Shown here in pieces: positions 47,674 to 57,412 of a stretch of 64,000 nucleotides of DNA; the first letter of the stretch is position 1; each line of letters begins with the position of its first letter. The stretch is from Kutzneria kofuensis (GTDB lineage Bacteria; Actinomycetota; Actinomycetes; Mycobacteriales; Pseudonocardiaceae). Below the pieces are notes generated by a model that saw nothing but the letters and a program-made list of their open reading frames with translations, was not told where the DNA came from and ran no database searches. Where the stretch lies: contig NZ_JACHIR010000003.1 of NCBI RefSeq assembly GCF_014203355.1, positions 124,001 to 188,000 on the forward strand. Direction: 5' to 3'. The position numbers and the translations under genes are program-made.

Positions 47674-47929
47674 GGCCCCCACCCTGTCACACGCCGAACA
47701 GTGCCGGCCCGGCCCGGTTCGCGGGCCGACGCTGGGCCGGCGATTACGCCGGAAATCGACCGCTGACCGCTGCGGACGTGCCGCTGAGCGGCCGAAACGT
47801 GCCGCTGGGCAGTTGTTCTGCCCGAAAGGCTAACGATCAGCGGCACCCTCGCGAATAGCCCCGTAGCCGGGATTCCCAAAGGCCCTACCCGGTGCCGCGT
47901 GGTCCCCCTGTCACCCCCGAGCGGGGGGA
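47674..47929. repeat. Intergenic region with GTGCCGCTG repeats
   Basis: 256 bp without a gene. ACGTGCCGCTGAGC (47776-47789) and ACGTGCCGCTGGGC (47797-47810) are direct repeats 21 bp apart; an inverted copy GATCAGCGGCAC (47835-47846) follows. The left portion contains several CCGCTG and GGCCGG repeats. Clusters of this kind can be found in Pseudonocardiales intergenic DNA, as I recall; function unknown. Confidence 0.5.
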
Positions 47930-48812
47930 TCACGTCGGCCGGAAGAAGTCACGGACGGCCCCGGCGACAAGATCGGGCTGTTCCTCCGGCAGGTAGTGGT
48001 CGCTGGGCAGCGCCTCCCCGGTCACGTCGGCGGCATACCCGCGCCAGACATCGAGAACGTCGTAGGTGCGGCCGACGAAGCCGTGCTCACCCCAGAGCAC
48101 CAGCAGCGGGCACTCGATCCGGCGGTCGGCGTCGGCGTTGTCGTGCACGAGATCCAGGCCTGCGGCGGCCCGGTAGTCGGAGCAGGAGGCGGCGATCGCG
48201 GCCGGGTCGGAGAAACAGCGCACGTACTCGTCGACGGCGGCCGGGTCGAACGGCGCGCCGCCGTGGTGGCGGGAGTTCATCCGCGACCGGATCCAGAACT
48301 CCGGCTCGGCGCCGAGCAGGCGCTCCGGGATCCCGTTGCCGGCGGCCAGGAAGAACCAGTGGAAGTACCCCAAACCGAACGTTTTGTCGGCGCGCTCGAA
48401 GGCGTGCCGCGTCGGCACGATGTCCAGCACGGCCAGGCGCTCCACGGCCTCCGGTGAGTCCAGGGCCACCGGTGCGCGACCCGCCCGCCGCGGTCGTGCC
48501 CGACGACGCCGAACCGGTCGAAACCGAAGTGCCGCATCAGCGAAACCTGGTCGGCGGCCATGGCCCGCTTGGTGTACTCCGCATCGCCTTGCGACGGTGC
48601 GGGCTTGTCGCTGTCGCCGTAACCGCGCAGATCAGCCAGCACAACCGTGTAGTCGTCGGCCAGCTGAGGGGCGACGCGGTGCCAGATCAGGTGCGTCTGC
48701 GGATAGCCGTGCAGCAGGAGCAGCGGCGGACCGTCACCCGCGACGGCGCAGTGGATGCGCACCTCGCCGGTGTGGATGTCGTGGTAGGCAAAGCTTTCCG
48801 GCAGCGGCACGC

Positions 48813-48816
<4 letters not shown>
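47930..48816 (-). pseudogene. Frameshifted alpha/beta hydrolase (dehalogenase/epoxide-hydrolase type)
   Basis: From the GTG at 48814-48816 the frame reads HGYPQTHLIWHRV, ADLRGYGDSDKP and the elbow GHDRGGRVAHR, then breaks. The next frame continues at once as ALDSPEAVERLAVLDIVPTRHAFERAD and runs to a normal end with the late His in SDHYLPEEQPDL. The total length is 887 nt, one base short of 296 codons: a single-base deletion near 48470. All catalytic parts are present on both sides. The start overlaps the stop of the upstream dehydrogenase as GTGA, so it was translationally coupled. Real inactivation or assembly error cannot be told apart here. Confidence 0.85.
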
Positions 48817-49868
<1,052 letters not shown>

Positions 49869-49937
49869 GCCTCGATCACAACACCGGTTCGGAGGTGCGG
49901 TCCAAGACCGGATTCCAGCCCGCCTGATAGGCGTTGC

Positions 49938-50271
49938 CTATGACACGCTCGCCATGAAGGCCGCGGCCGCCGGGCTCAGCGCGTCCGGCCGGGTGGCGAG
50001 GGAGATGTGCAGATGGGCCGCCGGTTCCAGGTCGTGCACCCGCGCGCCGCTCCGCTCCGCCAACCCCGCCCAGGCGTCCGACAGCCAGCCCCGCGTCGTT
50101 GAGCACCAGCCTTCGGCCGATCCGGTGGAACAGCGGCTGTCCCAGGTCCCGCTCCAACGTCCTCAGCGCCTGCGATAGCGACGGTTGCGCGACATGGAGT
50201 GCCGCCGCGGCCCGGCCCATGCCGCCGTGGTCCACCACCGCCAGGAAGTACTCCAGCTGCCGAGCGTCCAC
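49938..50271 (-). pseudogene. LysR family regulator remnant
   Basis: The N-terminus is intact: DARQLEYFLAVVDHGGMGRAAAALHVAQPSLSQ, split by the normal HTH turn, ending RRLVLNDAG (about 60 residues). Then a large internal deletion and a frame change join it to a typical LysR C-terminus (HLHISLATRPDALSPAAAAF, then MASVS and TAG at 49938). The whole effector-binding domain, about 160 residues, is missing. It therefore could bind DNA at most. It lies beside the tartrate dehydrogenase gene, which it probably once regulated. Confidence 0.8.
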
Positions 50272-50421
50272 AGTGGGCAGTATCGTCGATCGTCACCCCG
50301 ATCGACGGGGAGTCGCGCGGCAGATACACGATCGCCGATCTGTCACCCGTTCCGGGGTATGTCGGCGCACCCACGGTGATCACTAGGCTGGTCGGCGACT
50401 TCGAGGAAGAGGTGGCAACGG

Positions 50422-51228
50422 GTGGAGCGACCGGACTGGGCCCCCAAGGACGTCGACATCGAAAAGGCCAGCGCCGCGCGGCTGTACGACTACTTCCTGG
50501 GCGGCAGCTACAACTTCGAGGTCGACCGCGCGCTCGGCCGGCAGATCGAGAAGGCCGCGCCCGGTGTGCCCGAATTCGCCTTCCTCAACCGCGCCTACCT
50601 GCGGCGGGCAGTGCGGTTCATGCTGTCACGGGGCGTGGACCAGTTCCTGGATCTCGGCTCGGGCATCCCGACGGCGGGCAACGTGCACGAGATCGCCCAG
50701 AACACGAATCCGGACGCGCGTGTCGTGTACGTCGACAACGAGCCGGTGGCGGTGGCGCACGCGGACCTGCTGCTGGAGGACAACCCGAACGCGGTGGCGA
50801 TCGAGGCGGACCTGCAGGACTACGCGACGGTCCTCGGCCACGAGAAGACCCGCGGGCTGCTGGACTTCAGCCGGCCCATCGGGCTGCTCGCCGTGGCGGT
50901 GCTGCACTTCCTGCCGGCGGACGTCGACCCCTACGCGGTGCTGGCGGAATACCACCGTGCCCTGCCCGCCGGCAGCTACTTCGCGCTGTCGCACCTGACC
51001 CACGACGTCGGCAGCGACCAAGTGGACCAGATCATCCGCCTCTACGCCCAGTCGCAGAACCCGATCATCGCCCGTGGCCGGGACGACATCGCCGCCATGT
51101 TCACCGGCTTCGACCTGGTGGAGCCGGGCATCGTGTTCACGCCGCTGTGGCACCCGGAGTCGCCGGAGGACGTCGGCGAGCACCCGGACCGCAGCGGCGC
51201 CTTCGTCGGGGTCGGCCGCAAGCGGTAG
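50422..51228 (+). CDS. SAM-dependent methyltransferase, DUF574 family
   Basis: 268 residues with a GTG start preceded by AGAGGTGG. N-terminal ERPDWAPKDVDIEKASAARLYDYFLGG, FEVDRALGRQIE, FLDLGSGIPTAGNVHEIA (SAM site), VYVDNEPVAVAHADLLL, the ALSHLTHDV region, and GRDDIAAMFTGFDLVEPGIVF. Similar to the DUF574 protein at 35256 but with the canonical YDYFLGG. Convergent with the MMPL gene with no gap. Confidence 0.93.
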   Translation: MERPDWAPKDVDIEKASAARLYDYFLGGSYNFEVDRALGRQIEKAAPGVPEFAFLNRAYLRRAVRFMLSRGVDQFLDLGSGIPTAGNVHEIAQNTNPDARVVYVDNEPVAVAHADLLLEDNPNAVAIEADLQDYATVLGHEKTRGLLDFSRPIGLLAVAVLHFLPADVDPYAVLAEYHRALPAGSYFALSHLTHDVGSDQVDQIIRLYAQSQNPIIARGRDDIAAMFTGFDLVEPGIVFTPLWHPESPEDVGEHPDRSGAFVGVGRKR

Positions 51229-53361
51229 TCAGGCGTCGACCTTCTCGCGTTCTTCCGGTGAGACGGCGGTGAGCCGAGCGCCCTCCAGGTCGAGGCTGGG
51301 CAGCCAGCGCAGCCAAGCCGGCAGCCACCATGCGACCCTGCCCAGCAGGGCCAGCGCCGCCGGCACGAGCACCATGCGCACGACGAACGCGTCGAACAGG
51401 ATGCCGATGGCCAGCGCGAACGCGATGGACTTGACGGTGGCCTCGCCGGCGGGCACGAAGCCGGCGAACACCGAGAACATGATCAGGGCGGCCGCGACGA
51501 CCACCGGGGCGGCCTGCCGGAAGCCGGTGGTGATGGCCTCGCGGGCGGACACGCCGCCGTGGTGGGCCTCGTGCATGCGGGACACCAGGAACACCTGGTA
51601 GTCCATGGCCAGTCCGAACAGGATCCCGGTGACGATGATCGGCGTGAGGCTGATCAGCGGCCCGGCGCTGTCCAGGTTGACGGCATCGGCGAGCCAGCCC
51701 CACTGGAACACCGCGACGGTCGCGCCGAGCGAGGCCCCGATGGTGAGCAGGAAGCCGACCACGCCGACCAGCGGCACGAGCAGCGACCGGAACACCAGCA
51801 CCAGCAGGATGAGCGCGAGGCCGACCACGAGCAGCAGGTAGATCGGCAGCGCGTGGTCCAGCGAGGCCGCGACGTCGACGCTGACGGCGGTGGCGCCGGT
51901 GACCGACACGGTGGCGCCGCCGAAGCCGGCGAGGTGGTTGCGCAGGTCGCCGACCAGCCGCTCCGTGTCCGCGCTGGTGGGCCCGGACTTGGGGATCACG
52001 GTGAGCAGGGCGGCGGTGCCGGCCTTGTCCGGGATCGCCGGTGCGACGACGGCGACGTCGTCCAGCTTCTGCACGGTCGCAGTCGCCTTGTGGGCCGTGG
52101 CAGCGGCGTTGTCGCCCTCGAACAGCACGATCAGCGGACCGTTGAATCCGGCGCCGAACGCGTCGGACAGCAGCTGGGTCGCCTTGGCCTGGGTGGATCC
52201 CTGCGCCGCGGCGGGCACCAGGGTGGTCCGCATCGACGCGGCGGGGATGGCGAGCACGCCGAGCCCGACCACGGCGAGCAGCAGCGCGGCCACCGGCCGC
52301 CGGAGCACCGACGCGATCCAGCCGAGCTGGAAACCCTTGTCGCGGCGTGGTTTGCGGGGCAGCGCGCGGCGACCCAGGTAGCTGAGCACGGCCGGCACGA
52401 GCGTGATCGCGACCAGCACCGCGACGGCGATGGTCAGCGCCGCCGCGATCCCCATCTGGGTCAGGAACGGGATTCCGGCCACGGCCAGGCAGGCGAGTGC
52501 GATGACGACCGTCGAACCGGCGGTGACGACCGCGGTGCCGGCCGTGCCGACCGCCGTGGCGATGGCCGGGCCGACCTCCGCGCCGCCACGCAGTTCCTGT
52601 CGGAACCGGCTGATGATGAACAAGGCGTAGTCGATGCCCACGGCGAGGCCGAGCATCGTCGCCAGGATCGGGGTGGTCGACTGCAGCTGCAGGAAGCCGG
52701 TGGCGATGGTGACGCCGAGCGCGCCGATCCCGACGCCGACGGCGGCCGTTAGCAGGTTCATCCCGGCGGCGACCAGCGATCCGTACGTCAGGGCCAGGAT
52801 GACCAGTGCGGCGATCACGCCCACCGCCTCGCCGGCGCCGCCGATGTCGGTCGGGTCGGTGATCGCCTGGCCGGTGACTTCCACCGTGAAACCGTTGGTG
52901 CGGGCGGCATTCACCGTGTCGAGCAGCGCGTGCTGCTCGTCCGCGGTGACGTCGCCGACGCCGGCCTTGTAGGTCACCGTGCTGTAGGCGGTGGTCTGCT
53001 TGGCGTCGATCCCCGGAGCCTGCGGGTTCAGCGGGTTGGACGCGGACCGCACGCCGGGCAGCCCCGACAGCTTGGTCACCAGGTCGCCGAGGGTCTTGGC
53101 GTTGGCCGGCGTCGTGAGCTGCTGACCGGCCGGGGCCTTGACGACCACCTGTGCCGTCGCGCCACCCGAGTCGAACTCGGTTTGGATCCGGTCCTGGGCA
53201 TTGGTGGATTCCTGGCCCGGAATGGAGATCGCGGTGGTGGTGTGGCCGCCTGATGTCACCGCCCCGGCACCGGCGGCAGCCAGGATCACCAGCCAGAGCA
53301 GGACGAAGACGAGACGGCGCCGGTGCGCGAGCGCGCCGAGTCGCTGGAGGAGACGTGCCAC
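51229..53361 (-). CDS. MMPL family RND transporter
   Basis: 710 residues from a GTG at 53359-53361, 5 nt after the TetR stop (TGA), with GGAAGG upstream. Twelve membrane helices in two repeats, each preceded by a large external loop. Motifs LGLAVGIDYALFIISRFRQEL and FGLAMDYQVFLVSRMHEAH are the family's conserved Asp-Tyr pairs that carry protons. It exports lipids, drugs or metabolites. It is co-transcribed with the TetR regulator upstream, which probably represses the pair through tandem operators. Confidence 0.95.
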   Translation of the reverse strand: MARLLQRLGALAHRRRLVFVLLWLVILAAAGAGAVTSGGHTTTAISIPGQESTNAQDRIQTEFDSGGATAQVVVKAPAGQQLTTPANAKTLGDLVTKLSGLPGVRSASNPLNPQAPGIDAKQTTAYSTVTYKAGVGDVTADEQHALLDTVNAARTNGFTVEVTGQAITDPTDIGGAGEAVGVIAALVILALTYGSLVAAGMNLLTAAVGVGIGALGVTIATGFLQLQSTTPILATMLGLAVGIDYALFIISRFRQELRGGAEVGPAIATAVGTAGTAVVTAGSTVVIALACLAVAGIPFLTQMGIAAALTIAVAVLVAITLVPAVLSYLGRRALPRKPRRDKGFQLGWIASVLRRPVAALLLAVVGLGVLAIPAASMRTTLVPAAAQGSTQAKATQLLSDAFGAGFNGPLIVLFEGDNAAATAHKATATVQKLDDVAVVAPAIPDKAGTAALLTVIPKSGPTSADTERLVGDLRNHLAGFGGATVSVTGATAVSVDVAASLDHALPIYLLLVVGLALILLVLVFRSLLVPLVGVVGFLLTIGASLGATVAVFQWGWLADAVNLDSAGPLISLTPIIVTGILFGLAMDYQVFLVSRMHEAHHGGVSAREAITTGFRQAAPVVVAAALIMFSVFAGFVPAGEATVKSIAFALAIGILFDAFVVRMVLVPAALALLGRVAWWLPAWLRWLPSLDLEGARLTAVSPEEREKVDA

Positions 53362-53366
53362 GGTGA

Positions 53367-53921
53367 TCAGGCCTTCCGCTCGTGGCCGAGTGCGTCGAAA
53401 CAGGTTGCGATGATCTGGGCCCGCCACAGCGTCCGGTCGCCGATCTGGTGGGCGGCAAGGCAAAGCACCGCGAGCGCGCCGAGGGCGCCGGTCACGCGGA
53501 TCAGTCGGTCCGGATCGCCGGCCTCGGGGTCCACGGCGAACGCCTCGAAGGCGAAGACGTCGCCCTCGGCCAGGACGTCCGCCTCCATCGTGGTCAGCGG
53601 CCGCAGCAGCAGGGCGACCAGGCCGGGCCGGTCCAACGCGATGTCGGTCATCACCTCGATGGCCCGGCGGTCCCGCGCCGGCCCCGGCGGCAGGCCCCCG
53701 ACCTGCTCCAGCGCCCGGCGCGCGTGCGTCCGCCCCTCCTCGATGGCCGCCGCGTAGAGGGCGTCCTTGCTCGGGAAGTGGTGCAGCAGCCCGGCTTTGG
53801 ACAGCCCGACCGCATCTGCCAGCGACTGCAGCGACGTGTGCGCGAAGCCGTGCTGCGCGAACAGCGCCGCGGCGCGATCCAGGATGCCCTGGTCCACCTG
53901 CTGTCGGAACTGACGTGCCAT
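53367..53921 (-). CDS. TetR family regulator of the MMPL exporter
   Basis: 184 residues from the ATG at 53919-53921; an upstream start would add ten residues. HTH (about 10-58): AAALFAQHGFAHTSLQSLADAVGLSKAGLLHHF then PSKDALYAAAI, split by the usual helix boundary. It precedes the MMPL gene by 5 nt. Two operator-like dyads stand upstream (53942-53962 and 53964-53982). Confidence 0.93.
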   Translation of the reverse strand: MARQFRQQVDQGILDRAAALFAQHGFAHTSLQSLADAVGLSKAGLLHHFPSKDALYAAAIEEGRTHARRALEQVGGLPPGPARDRRAIEVMTDIALDRPGLVALLLRPLTTMEADVLAEGDVFAFEAFAVDPEAGDPDRLIRVTGALGALAVLCLAAHQIGDRTLWRAQIIATCFDALGHERKA

Positions 53922-53941
53922 GTCCCCGACCGTACGCCGCC

Positions 53942-53982
53942 TACCTACCAATTCGGTAGGTAAACCGACCGGATCGGTAGGT
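53942..53982. promoter_or_regulatory. Tandem TetR operators upstream of TetR-MMPL operon
   Basis: TACCTACC-AATTC-GGTAGGTA (53942-53962) is a perfect 8-5-8 dyad. ACCGACC-GGATC-GGTAGGT (53964-53982) is a 6-of-7 match with the same spacing. Their centres are 21 bp apart, two helical turns, so both dimers would bind the same face of the DNA. The spot is 20 bp upstream of the TetR start. Confidence 0.75.
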
Positions 53983-53996
53983 GACGCTCGTCGCAG

Positions 53997-54392
53997 TCAG
54001 CGCACCGGCTTGATGTCCAGCACGGGCGTGCCGTCGATCGCCTCGAGATGCCGCACGGTGATGCCGTCGGCCGAGACCTCGGTGATGGTGACGGTGTGCA
54101 GCCCGATGGGATTGGGGCGGTCGGGGGAGCGCGTGGAGAAGACGCCCTGCTGCGGGCGGGAGGTGTCGCCGCGCGGATGGACGGAGAGCACATCGCGCCG
54201 GCTCTGGTGCAGCCAGGTGAGCAGGACGACGTCGTCGCCGACGCGGAGATCGGCGGCCGCGGGCAGCGCCGCGGGATGGAACACGACCCGCGCGGCCGGC
54301 GCGTTCTCCTCGGGCTGGCGCGGGGCGGCGGAGCGGTCGGTCAGCACGGAACTGATCCAGCCGATGGGCCGCACCTCGTAACAGGGATCGGT
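53997..54392 (-). CDS. trmO: TrmO (TsaA-type) tRNA m6t6A37 methyltransferase family protein
   Basis: About 131 residues from the GTG at 54390-54392 (another GTG at 54413 would add seven). Landmarks YEVRPIGWI near the start, RDVLSVHPRGD, and the signature RPNPIGLHTVTITEV (about 91-105) then DGTPVLDIKP. It is the short actinomycete version of the TsaA/TrmO fold; in E. coli the protein adds a methyl to t6A37 in tRNA-Thr. It is divergent from the TetR operators. Confidence 0.85.
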   Translation of the reverse strand, partial: TDPCYEVRPIGWISSVLTDRSAAPRQPEENAPAARVVFHPAALPAAADLRVGDDVVLLTWLHQSRRDVLSVHPRGDTSRPQQGVFSTRSPDRPNPIGLHTVTITEVSADGITVRHLEAIDGTPVLDIKPVR

Positions 54393-54453
54393 CACGGCGG
54401 CGAGACTAGCCACCGGGTGCTGCGCCGGCAGGGTATCGGCGCAGCCCCGGGCA

Positions 54454-55548
54454 TCAGTCCCGCTCGGCGCGGGCGGCGGCGTGCCGGAACTTGTGCCGGT
54501 AGCTGCGGGCGGTGGTGCCGACGTGCCGCTGGAAGTTGCGGCGCAGCGTCTCCGGCGAGCCGAAGCCGACCATGGCGGCGATCTCCGCGACCGGGTGGTC
54601 GGTGGTCTCCAGCAGCAGCTTGGCCCGGTCGATCCGCTCCCGGTTGACCCAGTCGAAGATGGTGGTGCCGGTGGCGGCGCGGAACTTGCGCACCAGGCTG
54701 CGCTCGCTGATGTACGACTGCTCGGCGACCTTGGCCAGCGACAGCGGCTCGTGCAGGTGCTCGCGCAGCCACGCCATCACCGGCGCCATCGGCTCCCGGT
54801 CGTCCCGCCGTGCACGGGCGTCGCCCCGCCACGGCGCCGCGATCACGGCCCGGCCCACGGCTTCGGCGCGGGCTTGGCCCACATCCATGGCCAGCAGGTG
54901 CAGCGCCAGGTCGACGCCGGACAGCACGCCGCCGCCGGTGTGCACCCGGTCGTCGTCGACGTACGAGATCTCGGTGTCCACACGAACGGAAGGGAAGCGG
55001 TCGCGGAATTCGCGGGCATACTTCCAATGCGTGGTTGCGCGCCGGCCGTCGAGCACACCGGCATAGCCGAGCAGGAATACCCCGCTGCCGAAGCCGACCA
55101 TCCGAGCGCCGGTGGCATAGGCGCCGCGCAAAGCGTCGATGAGTGCGGTGCTGCGCGGCGCGAGCGGATTCTCGACACCCGGAACGATGACGGTGTCCGC
55201 CGTCACCATTGTCTCCAGCGGAGCCAACTCGTCACCGTCGGTGTTGCTTTGCTCGCCGCACAGCAGTACTTCGTACTGGCCGGCGACATCGGACTCGGCA
55301 ACGGCCCGCGGGTCGAATACCTGCCGAACGACGGCGATATCGAGGGAAACGGCGTCGGCGGGCACGACGAGCGCGATGACGTGGCGGTAGCGGCCACGCG
55401 ACAGCGCGGGCCGGCCTGCGCCGCGAACAGGCGTGGTGCCGGTGCGCATCACGACGGCTCGCTGGCCGTGCGGCGTGGCCCGCCACAGTCTGCCGCGGTC
55501 GGTGGCGAAGGTGGTGTAGGTCGGGTACACCTGCATCGGCGTCGCCAT
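54454..55548 (-). CDS. GlxA family AraC-type regulator with DJ-1/PfpI domain
   Basis: 364 residues from the ATG at 55546-55548 (GGAAGGCGCC upstream). The N-terminal domain (about 50-220) is DJ-1/PfpI-like (VIALVVPADAVSLDIAVV, MVGFGSGVFLLGYAGVLDG, ATTHWKY). The nucleophilic Cys in the usual GxCTGAF position is replaced by Gly-Ser-Gly, so there is no enzyme activity. The C-terminal AraC HTH (about 265-360) has SLAKVAEQSYISERSLVRKF and VAEIAAMVGFGSPETLRRNFQ. The ligand is unknown. Confidence 0.92.
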   Translation of the reverse strand: MATPMQVYPTYTTFATDRGRLWRATPHGQRAVVMRTGTTPVRGAGRPALSRGRYRHVIALVVPADAVSLDIAVVRQVFDPRAVAESDVAGQYEVLLCGEQSNTDGDELAPLETMVTADTVIVPGVENPLAPRSTALIDALRGAYATGARMVGFGSGVFLLGYAGVLDGRRATTHWKYAREFRDRFPSVRVDTEISYVDDDRVHTGGGVLSGVDLALHLLAMDVGQARAEAVGRAVIAAPWRGDARARRDDREPMAPVMAWLREHLHEPLSLAKVAEQSYISERSLVRKFRAATGTTIFDWVNRERIDRAKLLLETTDHPVAEIAAMVGFGSPETLRRNFQRHVGTTARSYRHKFRHAAARAERD

Positions 55549-56086
55549 GGGCGCCTTCCTTTCGGGGTGTCGACGCAGGTTCGCACGGCGTCTGCCGCTC
55601 TCACTCCGTCGCGCATCGGCGCACGCTCCTACGGGGTTTGCGGGGGTTGTCGAGAACGTACCCATCCGGGCCGGGAATGAGCATCAGTCATCCGACCGGT
55701 GATGTGTAGGTAGCCCGTTACGTCATCCCGCGAATTGGCGGCCGCCGTGGTCGATCTGGCGCACGCTGGGCGATCGAACGCGCCATGGCGAAAGCCGTTC
55801 CCCCGGTGCTGTGAGATCGCCGTGAAGGAGAACGTTCGCATTTCAACTTCCCGAAGCATACGGCCGCGAGCGGCGGCGGACCAGACCGATTCCCGCCTAC
55901 TCGCCAGCCACCCGCGTGGGGTCCGGCCGGCGCTCCGGCTTGTCACCGAACGAGATGTCCAGGGTCCACTTGTGCCCCTGGGGCGAGCGGTAGCCGAGGC
56001 CGGGACAGAGTCCGTCCGGATAGGACGGATCCGTGTTCCGGACGCCGGTACGGCAGTCCGAGGCTCACCGCGCCCGAGGCGGTGGC
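55549..56086. other. Gene-poor stretch between GlxA-type regulator and monooxygenase
   Basis: 538 bp. It holds the promoter region of the GlxA gene (right of 55549), a degenerate gene remnant at 55897-56064, and the end of the monooxygenase. No intact gene is supported in it. Confidence 0.5.
55897..56064 (-). pseudogene. Gene remnant: 55-codon C-terminal fragment without a start
   Basis: An open stretch between an in-frame TGA (56065-56067) and a TAG (55897) reads SDCRTGVRNTDPSYPDGLC, GYRSPQGHKWTLDISFGDK and PERRPDPTRVAGE. It has a coding-like composition but no initiation codon and no upstream continuation, so it looks like the surviving C-terminus of a deleted gene, perhaps of a secreted Cys-containing protein. 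Family unknown. Low certainty. Confidence 0.4.
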
Positions 56087-57298
56087 CTACGGCCTCGCGG
56101 AGGACTCCGAGGCCCCGGAGTCCGGCACCCCGGCGTAGTCGGGCAGTTCGACGCCGTTGATCGCGCGGTCGATCAGCGCGGTGAACGCCTCCATGTCGGG
56201 CTCCGGGCTCGGCTCGGCGTCCGCCCCGGGGGCGAGGCTGTGCACGTGCAGCCGGCCGATCTCCTGGTTGGCCTCGACGAACGGGCGCATCCGCGCCTCG
56301 TAGCCGGCGAACCCGGCCTCGGGGTCCCAGTCGGCGGCGGCCAGTTCTCCGGCCAGTAGGTACGCGCCGACCAGGGCCAGCCCGGTGCCCCCGCCGGACA
56401 TCGGCGACGAGCTGAACGCCGCGTCTCCGAGCAGCCCCACCCGTCCGCTCGACCAACGGTCCATCACGACCTGCGCGACCTGGTCGAGGTAGAAGTCCGG
56501 GGTGTCGTCCAGGTGCGCGAGGATGCGCGGGGTCAACCAGCCCAGGCCGGCCGTCCGCTCACGGAGCAGGCGCTTCTGAGCCGCGACGTCGCGGTGGTCG
56601 ACGTCGAAGTCGGCCGCGGGGAAGGAGAACATGGCCATCGCTCGGGCGGCGTCCTGGATGGGCCGCAGGAGGGCGGAGCGCCCCGACTCCTGGTGCTGGT
56701 ACTCGATCAGCCAGCGGTCCAGCCCGAACTCGTTGGGCACGCTGTAGAAGGCCAGCACCAGCCCGAGGTGGCGGACGAACCGCTCGCGCGGCCCGAAGAC
56801 CATCGCGCGCAGCGCCGAGTGCAGCCCGTCCGCCCCGACCACCAGGTCGAAGCGTCGCCGGTCGCCGCCCGCGAACGCCACGTCGACCCCGTCCGCGTCC
56901 TGGGTGAGCTCGGTGATCCGGTCGCCGAAGAGGTACTCGACACCGTCCCGAGTGTCCTCGTAGAGCACCTGGGACAGGTCCCCGCGCAGGATCTCGATCT
57001 CCGAGATGTACCCGTCGCCGCCGTCGTCGTCCGCGCGGTAGGTCTCCAGCACGTTGCCGTCCACGTCCACGGTGTACGCGCCGGCGGTCTCGGTGCGGGC
57101 CGCGCGCACCGCCGCGTCCAGCCCCATCCGCCGGATGACCTCCTTGGCCACGCCGCGCGCGTCCACCGCCTGCCCGCCGGGACGCAGCTCGGGCGCCCGC
57201 TCCACGACGGTCACCTCGGCCCCCCGCCGGCGCAACCAGTGGGCCAGCGCCGGCCCCGCGATGCTTGCCCCCGCCACCAACACCCTGATACCGCTCAC
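56087..57298 (-). CDS. FAD-dependent monooxygenase
   Basis: 403 residues from a GTG at 57296-57298 (AGGGGGGCGCG upstream). FAD fold VLVAGASIAGPALAHWLRRRG (split at about 5-25), ERAPELRPGGQAVDARG, DG motif GADGLHSALRAM and GD motif LGDAAFSSSPMSGGGTGLALVGA. Similar to the monooxygenase at 34252 in order and length (343 versus 403). It has no adjacent dedicated regulator. Substrate unknown. Confidence 0.92.
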   Translation of the reverse strand: MSGIRVLVAGASIAGPALAHWLRRRGAEVTVVERAPELRPGGQAVDARGVAKEVIRRMGLDAAVRAARTETAGAYTVDVDGNVLETYRADDDGGDGYISEIEILRGDLSQVLYEDTRDGVEYLFGDRITELTQDADGVDVAFAGGDRRRFDLVVGADGLHSALRAMVFGPRERFVRHLGLVLAFYSVPNEFGLDRWLIEYQHQESGRSALLRPIQDAARAMAMFSFPAADFDVDHRDVAAQKRLLRERTAGLGWLTPRILAHLDDTPDFYLDQVAQVVMDRWSSGRVGLLGDAAFSSSPMSGGGTGLALVGAYLLAGELAAADWDPEAGFAGYEARMRPFVEANQEIGRLHVHSLAPGADAEPSPEPDMEAFTALIDRAINGVELPDYAGVPDSGASESSARP

Positions 57299-57412
57299 CG
57301 CGCCCCCCTGCTCGCCCCTCCGGATCGGAGTCCGAATCGTACAGTGACGCCGAGTCCGCCTCGGCCACTACGAATGACGCGGCCACCCACTCACCTGACC
57401 GCCGTTGCAGTG

